Assembly: GCA_002162875.1 (NCBI GenBank)
Contig: MABA01000004.1
Coordinates: 124,001-188,000 of the forward strand
Direction: 5' to 3'
DNA: 64,000 nucleotides
Origin: Rhodobacterales bacterium 52_120_T64
GTDB lineage: Bacteria > Pseudomonadota > Alphaproteobacteria > Rhodobacterales > Rhodobacteraceae
Within the stretch, counting starts at the first letter, position 1. Every line of letters starts with the position of its first letter. Below, piece by piece: positions 1 to 9,396 of the stretch. The notes under the pieces were generated by a model. That model saw nothing but the letters and a program-made list of their open reading frames with translations. It was not told the DNA's origin and searched no databases. The translations under genes and the position numbers were made by a program.

Positions 1-1
1 G

Positions 2-688
2 ACGGCGCAGGTTAATCTGGTGCGTCCGGGTGGTGCAGCGCAACAGGCGCATCGGGACTATCATCTGGGCTTCCAGACTGCGGAAGCTTCTTCGCAATAC
101 CCCGCGCATGTGCATGATCTTTCGCCAGCTTTAACGTTGCAGGGGGCCGTCGCCCACACCGATATGCCTGTCGAAACTGGCCCGACAAAGCTGTTACCGT
201 TTTCCCAATTATATCGTGCAGGGTACGCCGCATGGCGTCGCGAAGATTTCCGCAACTATTTTGAGGCGCATCAGGTGCAGTTGCCGCTGTCAAAAGGTGA
301 CGCGGTGTTTTTCAGCCCAGCGCTATTCCATGCTGCTGGTGACAATTTTAGCAAAAATACAGGTCGGATGGCGAACTTGTTGCAAGTATCCTCGGCTTTC
401 GGCCGGGCGATGGAGACGATTGACCGTAAAGCAATGTCAGAACAGTTGTTTCCGGCGATGGCAAAACTGCAAAGCGAGGGCGCGTTAACCAAGGGTGAAA
501 TTGTAGCGGCGGTTGCGTCGTGTGCCGAGGGGTATTCATTTCCTACCAACCTTGACCGAGATCCTCCGCTTGGTGGTCTCGCACCTGAAACACAGCAGGC
601 CATCTTCCACCGCGCACTCGCTGAAAAATGGACGCCGGAAACGTTTTCGAAAACTTTACAGAAACAGGTAGAACGTAGAAAAGCCTAA
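2..688 (+). CDS. PhyH-family (phytanoyl-CoA dioxygenase-like) protein, 5' truncated by window edge
   Basis: The reading frame is open at the left edge, so the N-terminus is missing; a GTG at 20 is internal and unlikely to be the start. The visible part begins with a conserved NLVRPGGAAQQAHRDYHLGF stretch. Its HxD pair (HRD) is the expected first two ligands of the Fe(II) facial triad in phytanoyl-CoA dioxygenases. The distal His and the 2-oxoglutarate-binding Arg probably lie in FSPALFHAAGDN and NTGRMANLLQ. By family this is a non-haem Fe(II)/2-oxoglutarate oxygenase; its substrate cannot be told. It is followed by 294 bp without a gene, so it is not obviously in an operon with kdsB. Confidence 0.72.
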   Translation, partial: TAQVNLVRPGGAAQQAHRDYHLGFQTAEASSQYPAHVHDLSPALTLQGAVAHTDMPVETGPTKLLPFSQLYRAGYAAWRREDFRNYFEAHQVQLPLSKGDAVFFSPALFHAAGDNFSKNTGRMANLLQVSSAFGRAMETIDRKAMSEQLFPAMAKLQSEGALTKGEIVAAVASCAEGYSFPTNLDRDPPLGGLAPETQQAIFHRALAEKWTPETFSKTLQKQVERRKA

Positions 689-982
689 CACTGGAGGGTT
701 TAGGGCTACTAATGTGTTTTGTTGATCTGAAATTTTTGTGGCGATGCAATTTTTGGTTTGGAGTGATGGTGAGGGCGAAGTTTAGGACCTTTCTACTGAG
801 CAGCGAGATGGAGAAACAGCGATGAAAGTGGCCGACACCGTCGATAAGAAAGAGGTCGGTCGTTGGACGATGACGGGATATTGCAAATCGTCGACCGATC
901 CCGTTAATAATCGGTCTGATATTCGACACAAGGCAGTAAAAAGCCCTTGGCGTTTATGCTCGAATCATTCATCAATGAGGGC

Positions 983-1789
983 ATGAAAACAGATGTCGTA
1001 ATTATAATCCCCGCTCGCTATGCTTCATCGCGCTTCGAGGGTAAGCCGCTTGCGCCGTTGGTCGGTGCAACTGGTGTCGCCAAATCCTTGATCGAGCGAA
1101 GTTGGAATACCGCCATGATGGTGGACGGAATTTCAGGTGTCTATGTCGCCACAGATGACGACAGGATCGCCGATGCGGCTCGAGCCTTTGGTGCGAACGT
1201 CATAATGACATCCTCGGGTTGTAAAAATGGTACAGAGCGAGTTGCCGAAGCGGTCAAATCATTGGATAGCGTTCCAGATATCGTCGTTAATCTGCAGGGG
1301 GATGCGCCGCTGACTCCGCCTTGGTTTTTGACCGCGTTGATCGACGAGTTGCGCGACGACCCTTCTGTGCAGATGGCAACACCGGTATTACGTTGCGATG
1401 GTCAAACGTTGCAGAACTTTCGCGACGATCGCAAGAACGGCCGCGTTGGTGGAACAACCGCGATATTTGATGCATCACATGATGCGCTGTATTTTTCGAA
1501 GGAAGTCATCCCATATACTAATGATGACTACGAGCCTGAACAGGAAACTCCGGTTTTTCATCACGTCGGCGTTTATGCATATCGGCAGGCGGCGCTTCAG
1601 GCGTATATCGACTGGAATGTCGGCACATTCGAGACATTGGAAGGACTGGAACAATTGCGTTTCCTTGAAAATGGAAAACCAGTGCGTTGCGTCACAGTCG
1701 AGGCTCCGGGGCGTGTATTTTGGGAGCTGAATAATCCCGTGGATGTCGCCCGTATCGAGTCCGTGTTACTTAGGGAGGGCTGGGAATGA
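983..1789 (+). CDS. kdsB: 3-deoxy-manno-octulosonate cytidylyltransferase (CMP-Kdo synthetase)
   Basis: Activates Kdo as CMP-Kdo in the cytosol for lipopolysaccharide inner-core synthesis. The protein is 268 residues, the usual length. It opens with the nucleotide-binding signature [17 protein letters not shown], followed by VYVATDD and NLQGDAPL, all typical of KdsB. I chose the ATG at 983 over the in-frame TTG at 947 because it is preceded by GAGG at good spacing and places the PARYxSxRxxGK motif near the N-terminus as in the family. Its stop overlaps the kdsA start by 4 bp (ATGA), so the two are translationally coupled. It heads a compact Kdo block with kdsA, kdsD and waaA. Confidence 0.93.
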   Translation: MKTDVVIIIPARYASSRFEGKPLAPLVGATGVAKSLIERSWNTAMMVDGISGVYVATDDDRIADAARAFGANVIMTSSGCKNGTERVAEAVKSLDSVPDIVVNLQGDAPLTPPWFLTALIDELRDDPSVQMATPVLRCDGQTLQNFRDDRKNGRVGGTTAIFDASHDALYFSKEVIPYTNDDYEPEQETPVFHHVGVYAYRQAALQAYIDWNVGTFETLEGLEQLRFLENGKPVRCVTVEAPGRVFWELNNPVDVARIESVLLREGWE

Positions 1790-2607
1790 AGTCTGTTACG
1801 ATTCGAAACATTGAATGCAGCAACAACGCACCCGTGATTTTGATCGCTGGGCCGTGCCAATTGGAGAGCCTAAGTCACAGCCGTCAAATAGCAGAAAGCC
1901 TTGTCAGTATTTGTTCAGACCTTGGTGTGCCATTAGTTTTTAAAGGAAGTTTTGACAAAGCTAATCGTACTAGCCTTGCGGGTAAACGCGGTCTGGGGAT
2001 GCAAGAAGGTCTGTCGATTATGTCAAAGATATCCGAGGAGTTCGGATGTCCGACTGTAACGGACATCCATTCGGCGGATCAATGTGCAACAGCAGCAGAG
2101 GCCGTTGATGTCCTTCAAATCCCCGCGTTTTTATGTCGTCAAACCGATTTGCTGCTGGCTGCTGGCGAAACTGGCGCTGTAATCAATATTAAAAAGGGTC
2201 AATTTCTGGCGCCTTGGGACATGGAAAATGTCGCCGACAAGGTTGCGAGTACTGGCAACGAACGAATCCTGTTGACTGATCGTGGCACGTCTTTCGGATA
2301 CAATATGTTGGTTAGTGATTTTCGTAGTCTACCGGTCATGGCGGATACCGGATATCCGGTTGTGTTCGACGCTACCCATTCCGTACAATTGCCGGGCGGG
2401 CAAGGCGGATCGTCGGGAGGCAAACGTGAATTTGTGCCACCATTGGCCCGTGCCGCTGTTGCGGTTGGCTGTTCGGCTCTGTTCATCGAAACCCACCCTG
2501 ATCCTGACAATGCACCCAGCGACGGTCCCAACATGGTTCCGCTGGACCAGATGGCGGAAATGTTAAAGAAGATTGTCGCAATTGATCGTATTGCAAAAGA
2601 GCTTTAA
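1786..2607 (+). CDS. kdsA: 3-deoxy-8-phosphooctulonate synthase (Kdo-8-P synthase)
   Basis: Condenses phosphoenolpyruvate with arabinose-5-phosphate to give Kdo-8-phosphate, the first committed step of Kdo synthesis. The 273-residue protein has the family landmarks in order: [10 protein letters not shown] near residue 20, [60 protein letters not shown] and [12 protein letters not shown], then [17 protein letters not shown]. The Cys in the AGPCQLES motif should be looked at to decide between the metal-dependent and metal-independent classes, but I cannot settle that by eye. Its start overlaps the end of kdsB; 134 bp with a small hairpin separate it from kdsD. Confidence 0.95.
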   Translation: MKSVTIRNIECSNNAPVILIAGPCQLESLSHSRQIAESLVSICSDLGVPLVFKGSFDKANRTSLAGKRGLGMQEGLSIMSKISEEFGCPTVTDIHSADQCATAAEAVDVLQIPAFLCRQTDLLLAAGETGAVINIKKGQFLAPWDMENVADKVASTGNERILLTDRGTSFGYNMLVSDFRSLPVMADTGYPVVFDATHSVQLPGGQGGSSGGKREFVPPLARAAVAVGCSALFIETHPDPDNAPSDGPNMVPLDQMAEMLKKIVAIDRIAKEL

Positions 2608-2685
2608 ACTCCTTTCCCTGCTATGACTGGATACAAAAATGGCCACACCATAGAGTCGGTATTCCACCAGACTTAACTGGAATTC

Positions 2686-2706
2686 TGCCCGACTGCTTCT
2701 CGGGCA
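2686..2706 (+). terminator. Small stem-loop between kdsA and kdsD
   Basis: A 7-bp perfect stem (TGCCCGA / TCGGGCA) with a 7-nt loop lies 79 bp after the kdsA stop. The downstream run is TAGATAATTTT rather than a clean T tract, so this could be a weak terminator or an intercistronic processing hairpin. It may separate kdsBA expression from kdsD-waaA. Confidence 0.35.
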
Positions 2707-2741
2707 TAGATAATTTTGACGCATTGATATTTGGAACATAA

Positions 2742-3743
2742 ATGGACACGACAAACGACCCGCTTGCCTCTGTAAATTCTGCTCTCGCCTGTTTTGACGA
2801 AGGCATGAAGCAGTTGAGACGCAAAGTGAACGAACCGGAATTGTCGGCGGCTTTAAAACAAGCTGCCAGCGCGATTATTGGAATGAAAGGGCGACTGATC
2901 ATTTCGGGGATCGGGAAAAGTGGCCACATCGCGCGCAAGTTGGCTGCCACGTTTTCCTCTACTGGAACACCAGCTTATTTCGTTCATGCCACTGAGGCCA
3001 GTCACGGTGATCTTGGCATGATCCAAAACGATGATGTTTTACTGCTTATGTCATGGTCCGGTCAAACCAGAGAGTTGTCCGACATCGTTGCCTATGGCTT
3101 GCGATTCAGTATTCCAATTATTGCGATCACTTGCGGTTCTAAAAGCTCGCTTGCACAAAAGGCAGATATACCAATCGTATTGCCAAAAGTGGAAGAAGCC
3201 TGCCCACATAATCTGGCACCAACCACCTCGACTATGTTGCAACTGGCCATAGGTGATGCGTTGGCCGTGACTTTGCTCAAAATGCGAGGGTTTTCGGAAG
3301 AGAATTTCAGGGCTTTTCATCCCGGCGGTAAACTGGGTGCCTCGCTGCAACCGATTTCCGAATTCATGTACAAAGATGCGCGCCTGCCGTTGATTTCTAT
3401 TGACGCACCTGTGCTGGAGGTCATTTCGGAAATATCAGTCAAAGGCTTTGGTATTGTCGGTTTGCTGGATCACGAAGAAAACCTCTGTGGGGTGATTACC
3501 GATGGCGATATTCGCCGATATTTGAAAGAAAACGCGGCTTCGACTTTGCAACTGGTTTTGGAAGACACGTCTGTGGCGCAAATGATGACAGAAGGTGGAA
3601 TTAGATTGTCGCCTGATATCCTTGCATCTAAAGCGCTGAACACCTTGCAAACCAATCGGATATCTGCGGCGTTTGTGGTCGAAGGAAACCGACCTATCGG
3701 TCTGGTCTCAATGCTGCAACTCTTGCAGCAAGGCGTAGCTTAA
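2742..3743 (+). CDS. kdsD: Arabinose-5-phosphate isomerase (SIS plus two CBS domains)
   Basis: Interconverts ribulose-5-phosphate and arabinose-5-phosphate, supplying kdsA next door. The 333-residue protein has an N-terminal SIS domain (about 35-190) with ISGIGKSGHIARK, FSSTGTPAYFVH, ASHGDLGM and LMSWSGQTREL, which are signatures of the KdsD/KpsF group. Two CBS repeats follow (about 205-330), seen in DHEENLCGVITDGDIRR and RPIGLVSMLQLL. The length matches the family. The ATG at 2742 has a modest GGAA ribosome-binding site. waaA starts 2 bp after its stop, so they are probably co-transcribed. Confidence 0.93.
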   Translation: MDTTNDPLASVNSALACFDEGMKQLRRKVNEPELSAALKQAASAIIGMKGRLIISGIGKSGHIARKLAATFSSTGTPAYFVHATEASHGDLGMIQNDDVLLLMSWSGQTRELSDIVAYGLRFSIPIIAITCGSKSSLAQKADIPIVLPKVEEACPHNLAPTTSTMLQLAIGDALAVTLLKMRGFSEENFRAFHPGGKLGASLQPISEFMYKDARLPLISIDAPVLEVISEISVKGFGIVGLLDHEENLCGVITDGDIRRYLKENAASTLQLVLEDTSVAQMMTEGGIRLSPDILASKALNTLQTNRISAAFVVEGNRPIGLVSMLQLLQQGVA

Positions 3744-3745
3744 CG

Positions 3746-5065
3746 ATGCTATTTCGAGCTTATCTGGCGCTGGCCACCATCAGCTCGCCGTTATGGAGCT
3801 TCGCGCTAAAGCGACGCGTGAAACGTGGCAAAGAAGATCCATTGCGGGTACAAGAGAAGCTGGGATATTTCACAGCACAGCGTCCTGACGGCCCACTGAT
3901 ATGGTTTCATGCGCTGAGTGTAGGCGAATCCTTGGCCTTGCTAACTTTGTTGAATAAATTGGGCGAACTTCACCCTTCAGCCCACTTTTTGTTGACTACA
4001 AATACCAAGACGTCTGTTGACGCGCTGACATCGGTTGGCCTGCCCGAGCGGGTTATGCACAGCTACTTGCCAGCGGATGCGCGTGGGCCGGTGCAACGCT
4101 TTCTGAAGCATTGGAAGCCGGATGTCTTGGCTATCACAGAAACCGACCTGTGGCCCTATATGATCACACGCGCCGCTCGCGGTGGTATTCCGATGGTTCT
4201 GATCAATGGCCGCGTCGCCGACAGCAGTTTTCCACGTCGCATGAAAACACGCGATATTTACGATAATATCCTGCCGATGTTTCGACAGATATTTGCGCAG
4301 GACAAGATAGATGCGGACAGGTTCATTGCCCTAGGTGCGCTGTCCGAAAATGTTCAGGTTGTAGGTTCGTTGAAAAGCAGCGCAGATCCTTTGCCGGATT
4401 TTCCCGCAGAGCGTGACCAAATCGAGACCAAAATTGGGGGCCGTCCGGTGTGGTTGGCCGCATCAACGGAGCCACGTGAAGAGGAGCGAATGTTTGAGGC
4501 CCACGCGCTGGCGCGAGAGCAAATCCCGAATTTGTTGATGATCATCGCGCCTCGTCACATAAAGTTCGCGGATGAAACCGAAGCCTTGGCAAAAGAACGT
4601 TTCAGTGCTGTGTCACGTCGTAGTGAAAAACAATCTATCGGCTCTGACACGGCGGTTTATATCGCTGACAGCTTTGGGGAAATGGGGCTGTGGTGCCGGA
4701 TCGCCCCAGTGGTGTTTATTGGGCACACGTTGCCCGGTCTTATACCGCCAGTGACTGGCAAAAACCCCTATGAAGCACTTAGCCTTGGCGCTTTTGTGAT
4801 CCATGGGTCTGACTATGCAGATTTCGCATCTGTCTACGGGCGTTTGACTACAGCAGGCGCGACAAAGCAAATTGTGGACGCATCCGAGCTAGCCGAAGAA
4901 ATTATCAATGTGGCCCAGAACGCTGATTATGTGGGACCATTTCTGGAGGCAGCGAAAACGTGCTTGGCAAAAGATAGGGGCGCCCTAGAGGTGACACAGA
5001 ACTATCTGACTAAAATGCTGGAGCAAGGACGAGAACAGTCCGCCGAAAACGACGGGAGTACCTAG
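3746..5065 (+). CDS. waaA: 3-deoxy-D-manno-octulosonic acid transferase (Kdo transferase)
   Basis: Transfers Kdo from CMP-Kdo to lipid A precursor at the inner face of the inner membrane. The protein is 439 residues, usual for WaaA. A hydrophobic N-terminal segment (about 1-20) would anchor it. WFHALSVGES carries the proposed catalytic Glu, and TETDLWP, INGRVAD, WLAASTEPREEE, IIAPRH and KNPYEAL follow as in GT30 enzymes. The last 15 residues are polar and look unstructured. It lies 2 bp downstream of kdsD, and the nuo cluster ends convergently 120 bp further on. I cannot tell from sequence whether it adds one or two Kdo residues. Confidence 0.93.
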   Translation: MLFRAYLALATISSPLWSFALKRRVKRGKEDPLRVQEKLGYFTAQRPDGPLIWFHALSVGESLALLTLLNKLGELHPSAHFLLTTNTKTSVDALTSVGLPERVMHSYLPADARGPVQRFLKHWKPDVLAITETDLWPYMITRAARGGIPMVLINGRVADSSFPRRMKTRDIYDNILPMFRQIFAQDKIDADRFIALGALSENVQVVGSLKSSADPLPDFPAERDQIETKIGGRPVWLAASTEPREEERMFEAHALAREQIPNLLMIIAPRHIKFADETEALAKERFSAVSRRSEKQSIGSDTAVYIADSFGEMGLWCRIAPVVFIGHTLPGLIPPVTGKNPYEALSLGAFVIHGSDYADFASVYGRLTTAGATKQIVDASELAEEIINVAQNADYVGPFLEAAKTCLAKDRGALEVTQNYLTKMLEQGREQSAENDGST

Positions 5066-5184
5066 TTCGAGGAAACTTGATTGAGAGGAGTAGGGTGTCG
5101 ATGTAAGCTGCTCGGCGGATCAAAGATAACTATTACGCTATTTCAACCTCAATCGCGCAGCGGCTCTCTTCGAATGGCGGCGAT

Positions 5185-7611
5185 TTAGTCTGACAACTCC
5201 GGCGATACCGTTACATCCACTACGCCGGGGTATTGTGGACCGCTCAACAGTTTACTGGCTTGTAATTGAAGGACGCTTTCGGGGATAAAAACAACATCTT
5301 TGGCAAAGGATTTGTTAAGTTTAAGTGGGACAGTTAACGACACGCCATTGCGGCTTACGGTGACTTTGTAATCGTCAATTTCGCGTCCGTTTTGCACTTC
5401 GAAATTCATTTCGGCATATGGCCCGCCACCCAACGATGGCAGAATTTTTGAATGTGTAGATATGGTACCTGCACTAAATTTATCGTCTCCGGTAATCAGG
5501 AAATACGAGCCCTTCGGTGCTTCGGGTGCGTTAAATTGATGTGTTTCTCTAACCAAATGCTCGGACTTATTTGGCCGGCCAAATGTGAAGCCCATGTCGT
5601 TTTCGGCTTTCAAGTCGAGCTTTTGATACCCCTGAACCGATTGCGTGATTTCGGTGATAACGTCTTCGGGAGAATGTGGGCCAAATCTATCGCCCATCAC
5701 CAAAGCAATCGCATTGATCACGTCTAATATAGGTCTAGCATTCGGGGCCGCTGGCCTGACATTCCTTATCTTTTGCACGCGCCCTTCGTTATTGGTGTAG
5801 CTACCGATTGCTTCTCCGTAGGATGGTGCGGGCAGGATTACCGTCGCACGCTCGGTGGTTTGGCTAAAATATGCATCTTGGACGACAAGGCATTCTGTAT
5901 TCATTGCCGCGTCATAGCAACTACCGCTTGCTGCTCCGCCGATTGGATCTGCGCCTAGCACATATAGCATGTCGGGATTGGTATTGAGCGGTGTATGATC
6001 CTCGGATTTTCGCCAGTCCGGGGGAAATTCCGGCAAGCACCCCATATCCCAAAGTCCCAATTGGTTAGGGCGATCAAATAGAAATTGCACCGCAACAGTT
6101 TTCCCATCAGCTTCAAGTTGGCGGGTATAATTGTCAATCCATTCAAGGCAGTTTTGTGCGTTTTTGGTTCTGAGAAATTCGGTGCCAATCAAGAGCGCGA
6201 CGGTATTGGCGCTGGCAATCAGCGGTTGGGCATGTGTGACAAATTCAACGGTTTTATCGCTGGTTGCAGGTTCGACCTTCGTCAATGCCTCCATCAGCGA
6301 TCCTTCCAAACCGGGGAGAAGTCGCAATGTTGCACTGGCGATATTATCAAGCCCGCTTGGTCTGGAAGAGGCGATTAAAAGTGCATTTTTTCGATCACGA
6401 AGCGTTGTGCGGGTCAGATATCCCGAAACCGGGTTTTCGTCTGTGATATTTGATCCCAGCACGAAAACGCAATCCGCGTTTAGAACTTCCTTCAATGGCT
6501 TGCGGCTATGGTGTGCGATTACATTGTGCAACGCTTGCAATGTGTCCGGCCCGCCGAATGCGAACCCTTCAAAACGGTTACTGGAATAGATGGCATGTGT
6601 TTTAAACACATCACGCATCAACTTTTGAAACATATAGGCTGTTTCGTTCGTTTGGCGCGGCGAAATTTGCCCATAGATCTGACCATTCGTATCGCGGATG
6701 TTTTTGACTGCGGTGCCAATGAATTCTATCGATTCATCCCATGATACAGCCGTCAAGACTCCGTTTTTACGGATCAGCGGCTCTGTGATACGTTGGCCAC
6801 CATCTATAAAGTCAAAACCGAAACGACCTTTTGCGCACAGCAATTCACCGTTCAAGCCGGTTTCGTAATTGCTTTTGATGCGCATCAACTTCCCGTCGCG
6901 TGTTTCTGCGGTCAAACTACAACCGGTGCCACACATAGCGCATGTAGTTTCGGTTTGGACCATGTCCCACGGGCGCGCCTTATAGCGGTACGGAATGCTC
7001 ATCAATGCACCGACCGGGCAGACCTCGATACAATTCCCGCAATGGCTGCAATCTTTCAGGCTGTTGCCGACACCGGTTATTTCGGAGTCCAAACCTTTCT
7101 CGGCGGTACCTAGTGCCACGTCCCCGACAACTTCTTCGCACACGCGGACGCACCGTTGGCATTGGATACAGCGGTTGGCATTAAACACGATTACATCGTT
7201 CAGGTTTATGTCACGAGTTCTGAAAACACGTTTGTCATCATAAAAACGAGAGTCCCCCTTACCGTATTCAAACACGGAGTCCTGAAGTTCGCATTCGCCC
7301 CCTTTGTCACAAATAGGGCAATCCAGCGGGTGGTTGGCCAATAGTATTTCCAACATATCTTCACGCGCACCGACAACTTTTTCAGATCGTGTGTGGACAA
7401 CCATGTCATCTGAAACGACTGTAGCGCAGGCTGGTTCAAGCTTGCGTCGCCCTTCGATTTCGATGAGGCACATTCGACATGATGCAAGCGTTGTTAGGCG
7501 ATCCTGATAACAAAACGTCGGTATTTCGATTTCGACAGCACGGGCAGCGGTCAGGATTGTTGTGCCGGGCGCAACCTCGAATTCTTTTCCGTCCAGTACA
7601 AATTTTGTCAT
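5185..7611 (-). CDS. nuoG: NADH-quinone oxidoreductase subunit G, long form with an extra FeS site
   Basis: FeS-carrying electron-input subunit of complex I, in the peripheral arm. At 808 residues it is longer than the mitochondrial-type alphaproteobacterial form as I recall it (about 670-700). The N-terminus has the [2Fe-2S] ligands (PTFCYQD, ASCRMC), then the HPLDCPICDKGGECELQ region (N5), then the two ferredoxin-like clusters RCIQCQRCVRVC and DCSHCGNCIEVCPVG. A further Cys set CAMCGTGC plus LLCAKGRFG matches the N7 [4Fe-4S] cluster that is kept in E. coli-type NuoG and lost in mitochondria. A molybdopterin-type fold without an obvious cofactor site follows. It is the last gene of the nuoA-G run, 16 bp after nuoF. 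Confidence 0.95.
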   Translation of the reverse strand: MTKFVLDGKEFEVAPGTTILTAARAVEIEIPTFCYQDRLTTLASCRMCLIEIEGRRKLEPACATVVSDDMVVHTRSEKVVGAREDMLEILLANHPLDCPICDKGGECELQDSVFEYGKGDSRFYDDKRVFRTRDINLNDVIVFNANRCIQCQRCVRVCEEVVGDVALGTAEKGLDSEITGVGNSLKDCSHCGNCIEVCPVGALMSIPYRYKARPWDMVQTETTCAMCGTGCSLTAETRDGKLMRIKSNYETGLNGELLCAKGRFGFDFIDGGQRITEPLIRKNGVLTAVSWDESIEFIGTAVKNIRDTNGQIYGQISPRQTNETAYMFQKLMRDVFKTHAIYSSNRFEGFAFGGPDTLQALHNVIAHHSRKPLKEVLNADCVFVLGSNITDENPVSGYLTRTTLRDRKNALLIASSRPSGLDNIASATLRLLPGLEGSLMEALTKVEPATSDKTVEFVTHAQPLIASANTVALLIGTEFLRTKNAQNCLEWIDNYTRQLEADGKTVAVQFLFDRPNQLGLWDMGCLPEFPPDWRKSEDHTPLNTNPDMLYVLGADPIGGAASGSCYDAAMNTECLVVQDAYFSQTTERATVILPAPSYGEAIGSYTNNEGRVQKIRNVRPAAPNARPILDVINAIALVMGDRFGPHSPEDVITEITQSVQGYQKLDLKAENDMGFTFGRPNKSEHLVRETHQFNAPEAPKGSYFLITGDDKFSAGTISTHSKILPSLGGGPYAEMNFEVQNGREIDDYKVTVSRNGVSLTVPLKLNKSFAKDVVFIPESVLQLQASKLLSGPQYPGVVDVTVSPELSD

Positions 7612-7627
7612 CAGCTCAGCTTTCGTT

Positions 7628-8887
7628 TCAAGCGGGAATCGACCGGTTTTTTATTAATGCTTCATACTCGTGTGGAAAATGTTTGAGCGTCGCCCTTAGC
7701 GCCCATGCGGCGCCATCGCCAAGCGCGCAGAATGTCAATCCGAATATCCCGCCGCACAGAACTTCGAGTTGCGCAGGGTCGTCGGGCAAACCATCACCTG
7801 CCTCGATGCGGCGCAGGATTTTTGCCGCCCACGTAAGCCCCTCGCGGCAGGGTGCACATTTGCCACAACTCTCATGGCTGAAAAATTCGGTTGTACGTCT
7901 GGCAACGGACGGGATTGATGCGGTTTCGTCCAAGGCGATTACACCTGCCGAGCCCAGCATACTGTCCACCGCTGCCAAGGACGAAAAATCCATCTGCACG
8001 TCAAAGCCGCTAGACGGGATCATCGGGGCCGAGACGCCACCCGGTATTGCTGCTTTGAATTTTCCCGTTCGCGCACCGCGCCCGTAATTTTCAAGCAAAT
8101 CACCCAGCGATATATCCATGGGCAACTCGTAAACCCCGGGTTTGTTCAAGTGACCACTTAGGCAGAACAATTTCGGGCCTGGCGCATCCGCAGGACCGAT
8201 GGAGGTAAACCAGTCAACACCGCGGCGGAAAATATGTGGAAGGCAGGCAAAGGTTTCAACATTATTCACCACGGTCGGGCACTGATACAGCCCCGCGACC
8301 GCTGGAAACGGCGGCTTTAATTTCGGCTGACCACGTTTGCCCTCAATAGATTCAAGAAGCGCGGTTTCCTCGCCGCAAATGTAGGCTCCGGCGCCTTTGT
8401 GAATATACATGTCTAGTGAAAAGTCGCTGCCCAGTATATTCTTGCCTAGATAACCAGCGGCATAAGCAGCGGCGATGGCTTCTTCGACTCTACTAATAGA
8501 TAAGAAATACTCTCCGCGAATATAGACATAGGCAATGTTGGAATTAATCGCATAGGCAGCGATTATCATGCCCTCGACCAACTGATGGGGGTCACGCTCC
8601 ATCAACAGGCGGTCCTTGAAGGTGCCAGGTTCACCCTCGTCGGCGTTGCAACACAGGTAGTGGGGCTTTCCACTATCTTTGGGCACAAAGCTCCATTTCA
8701 TACCTGTGGGGAAGCCAGCACCGCCCCGACCGCGCAAACCGGAAGATTTCACTTTTTCGATAACTTCGTCAGGAGAGCATGTGCCAAGCGCTTTTCGCAA
8801 ACCGGTATAGCCACCGGATTTTTCGTAAACGGTGATATCGCTGGCGTCAGGGTTGCGGATATTTTTCAACAGAGCTTGTTCGTTCAT
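7628..8887 (-). CDS. nuoF: NADH-quinone oxidoreductase subunit F
   Basis: Binds FMN and NADH and carries the N3 [4Fe-4S] cluster; it is the entry point of electrons into complex I. The 419-residue protein has SSGLRGRGGAGFPTGMKW (NADH/FMN site), YLCCNADEGEPGTFKDR (FMN), GAGAYICGEETALLESIEG, and the cluster ligands in SCGKCAPCREG plus a distal Cys in FCALGDGAAW. Its start overlaps the nuoE stop by 4 bp. Confidence 0.97.
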   Translation of the reverse strand: MNEQALLKNIRNPDASDITVYEKSGGYTGLRKALGTCSPDEVIEKVKSSGLRGRGGAGFPTGMKWSFVPKDSGKPHYLCCNADEGEPGTFKDRLLMERDPHQLVEGMIIAAYAINSNIAYVYIRGEYFLSISRVEEAIAAAYAAGYLGKNILGSDFSLDMYIHKGAGAYICGEETALLESIEGKRGQPKLKPPFPAVAGLYQCPTVVNNVETFACLPHIFRRGVDWFTSIGPADAPGPKLFCLSGHLNKPGVYELPMDISLGDLLENYGRGARTGKFKAAIPGGVSAPMIPSSGFDVQMDFSSLAAVDSMLGSAGVIALDETASIPSVARRTTEFFSHESCGKCAPCREGLTWAAKILRRIEAGDGLPDDPAQLEVLCGGIFGLTFCALGDGAAWALRATLKHFPHEYEALIKNRSIPA

Positions 8888-9396
8888 TTGGCGGCCTCCT
8901 TGATGTCTTTTTCAAGTTGATCGAGGATTTCAATAACCCGTTCACCGGTTAGATAGTTGTAGTATTTCTCGTTAACAATCATCACCGGCGCAACATCACA
9001 TGCGCCAATGCATTCCACACAAGAAAGTGTGAATAATCCGTCATCTGTGGTTTCGCCAGCATTGATGTCCAATCGTTTTTGGATGTTTGCCAGCACGTTA
9101 TCTGCCCCAAGCAGCATGCAAGCCACGTTTGTACAAAACTGGATATGGTAGTTGCCTAGTTTCGTGCGATTATACATCGAATAGAAGCTGGCAACTTCGA
9201 AGACCCATATTTCGGGAACATCCAGTATTTCTGAAATTGCCTGATAGACGATACCGTCGACAGTCCCGTATTTGTCCTGTGCCAGATATAGCGCAGGCAT
9301 AATCGCACTGCGCCTGATGGGATATTGTTTCGCTACTTGTTGAATTTCATCGGTCAAATCAGCAGTGATAGAGGCAATACTTTGGTCGGTCGTCAT
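8884..9396 (-). CDS. nuoE: NADH-quinone oxidoreductase subunit E (24 kDa type)
   Basis: Carries the N1a [2Fe-2S] cluster beside NuoF. The 170-residue protein shows the four ligands in QFCTNVACMLLG (C-x4-C) and LSCVECIGACDVAP, with the helical leader typical of the family (residues 1-80, including YLAQDKYG and ASFYSMYN). It overlaps both neighbours by 4 bp, so the nuoD-E-F run is translationally coupled. Confidence 0.96.
   Translation of the reverse strand: MTTDQSIASITADLTDEIQQVAKQYPIRRSAIMPALYLAQDKYGTVDGIVYQAISEILDVPEIWVFEVASFYSMYNRTKLGNYHIQFCTNVACMLLGADNVLANIQKRLDINAGETTDDGLFTLSCVECIGACDVAPVMIVNEKYYNYLTGERVIEILDQLEKDIKEAAK

Noticed and set aside
689-982. Possible transposase remnant between the PhyH gene and kdsB
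   Set aside because: Open frames on both strands here look weakly protein-like, but no transposase motif or terminal inverted repeats could be found.
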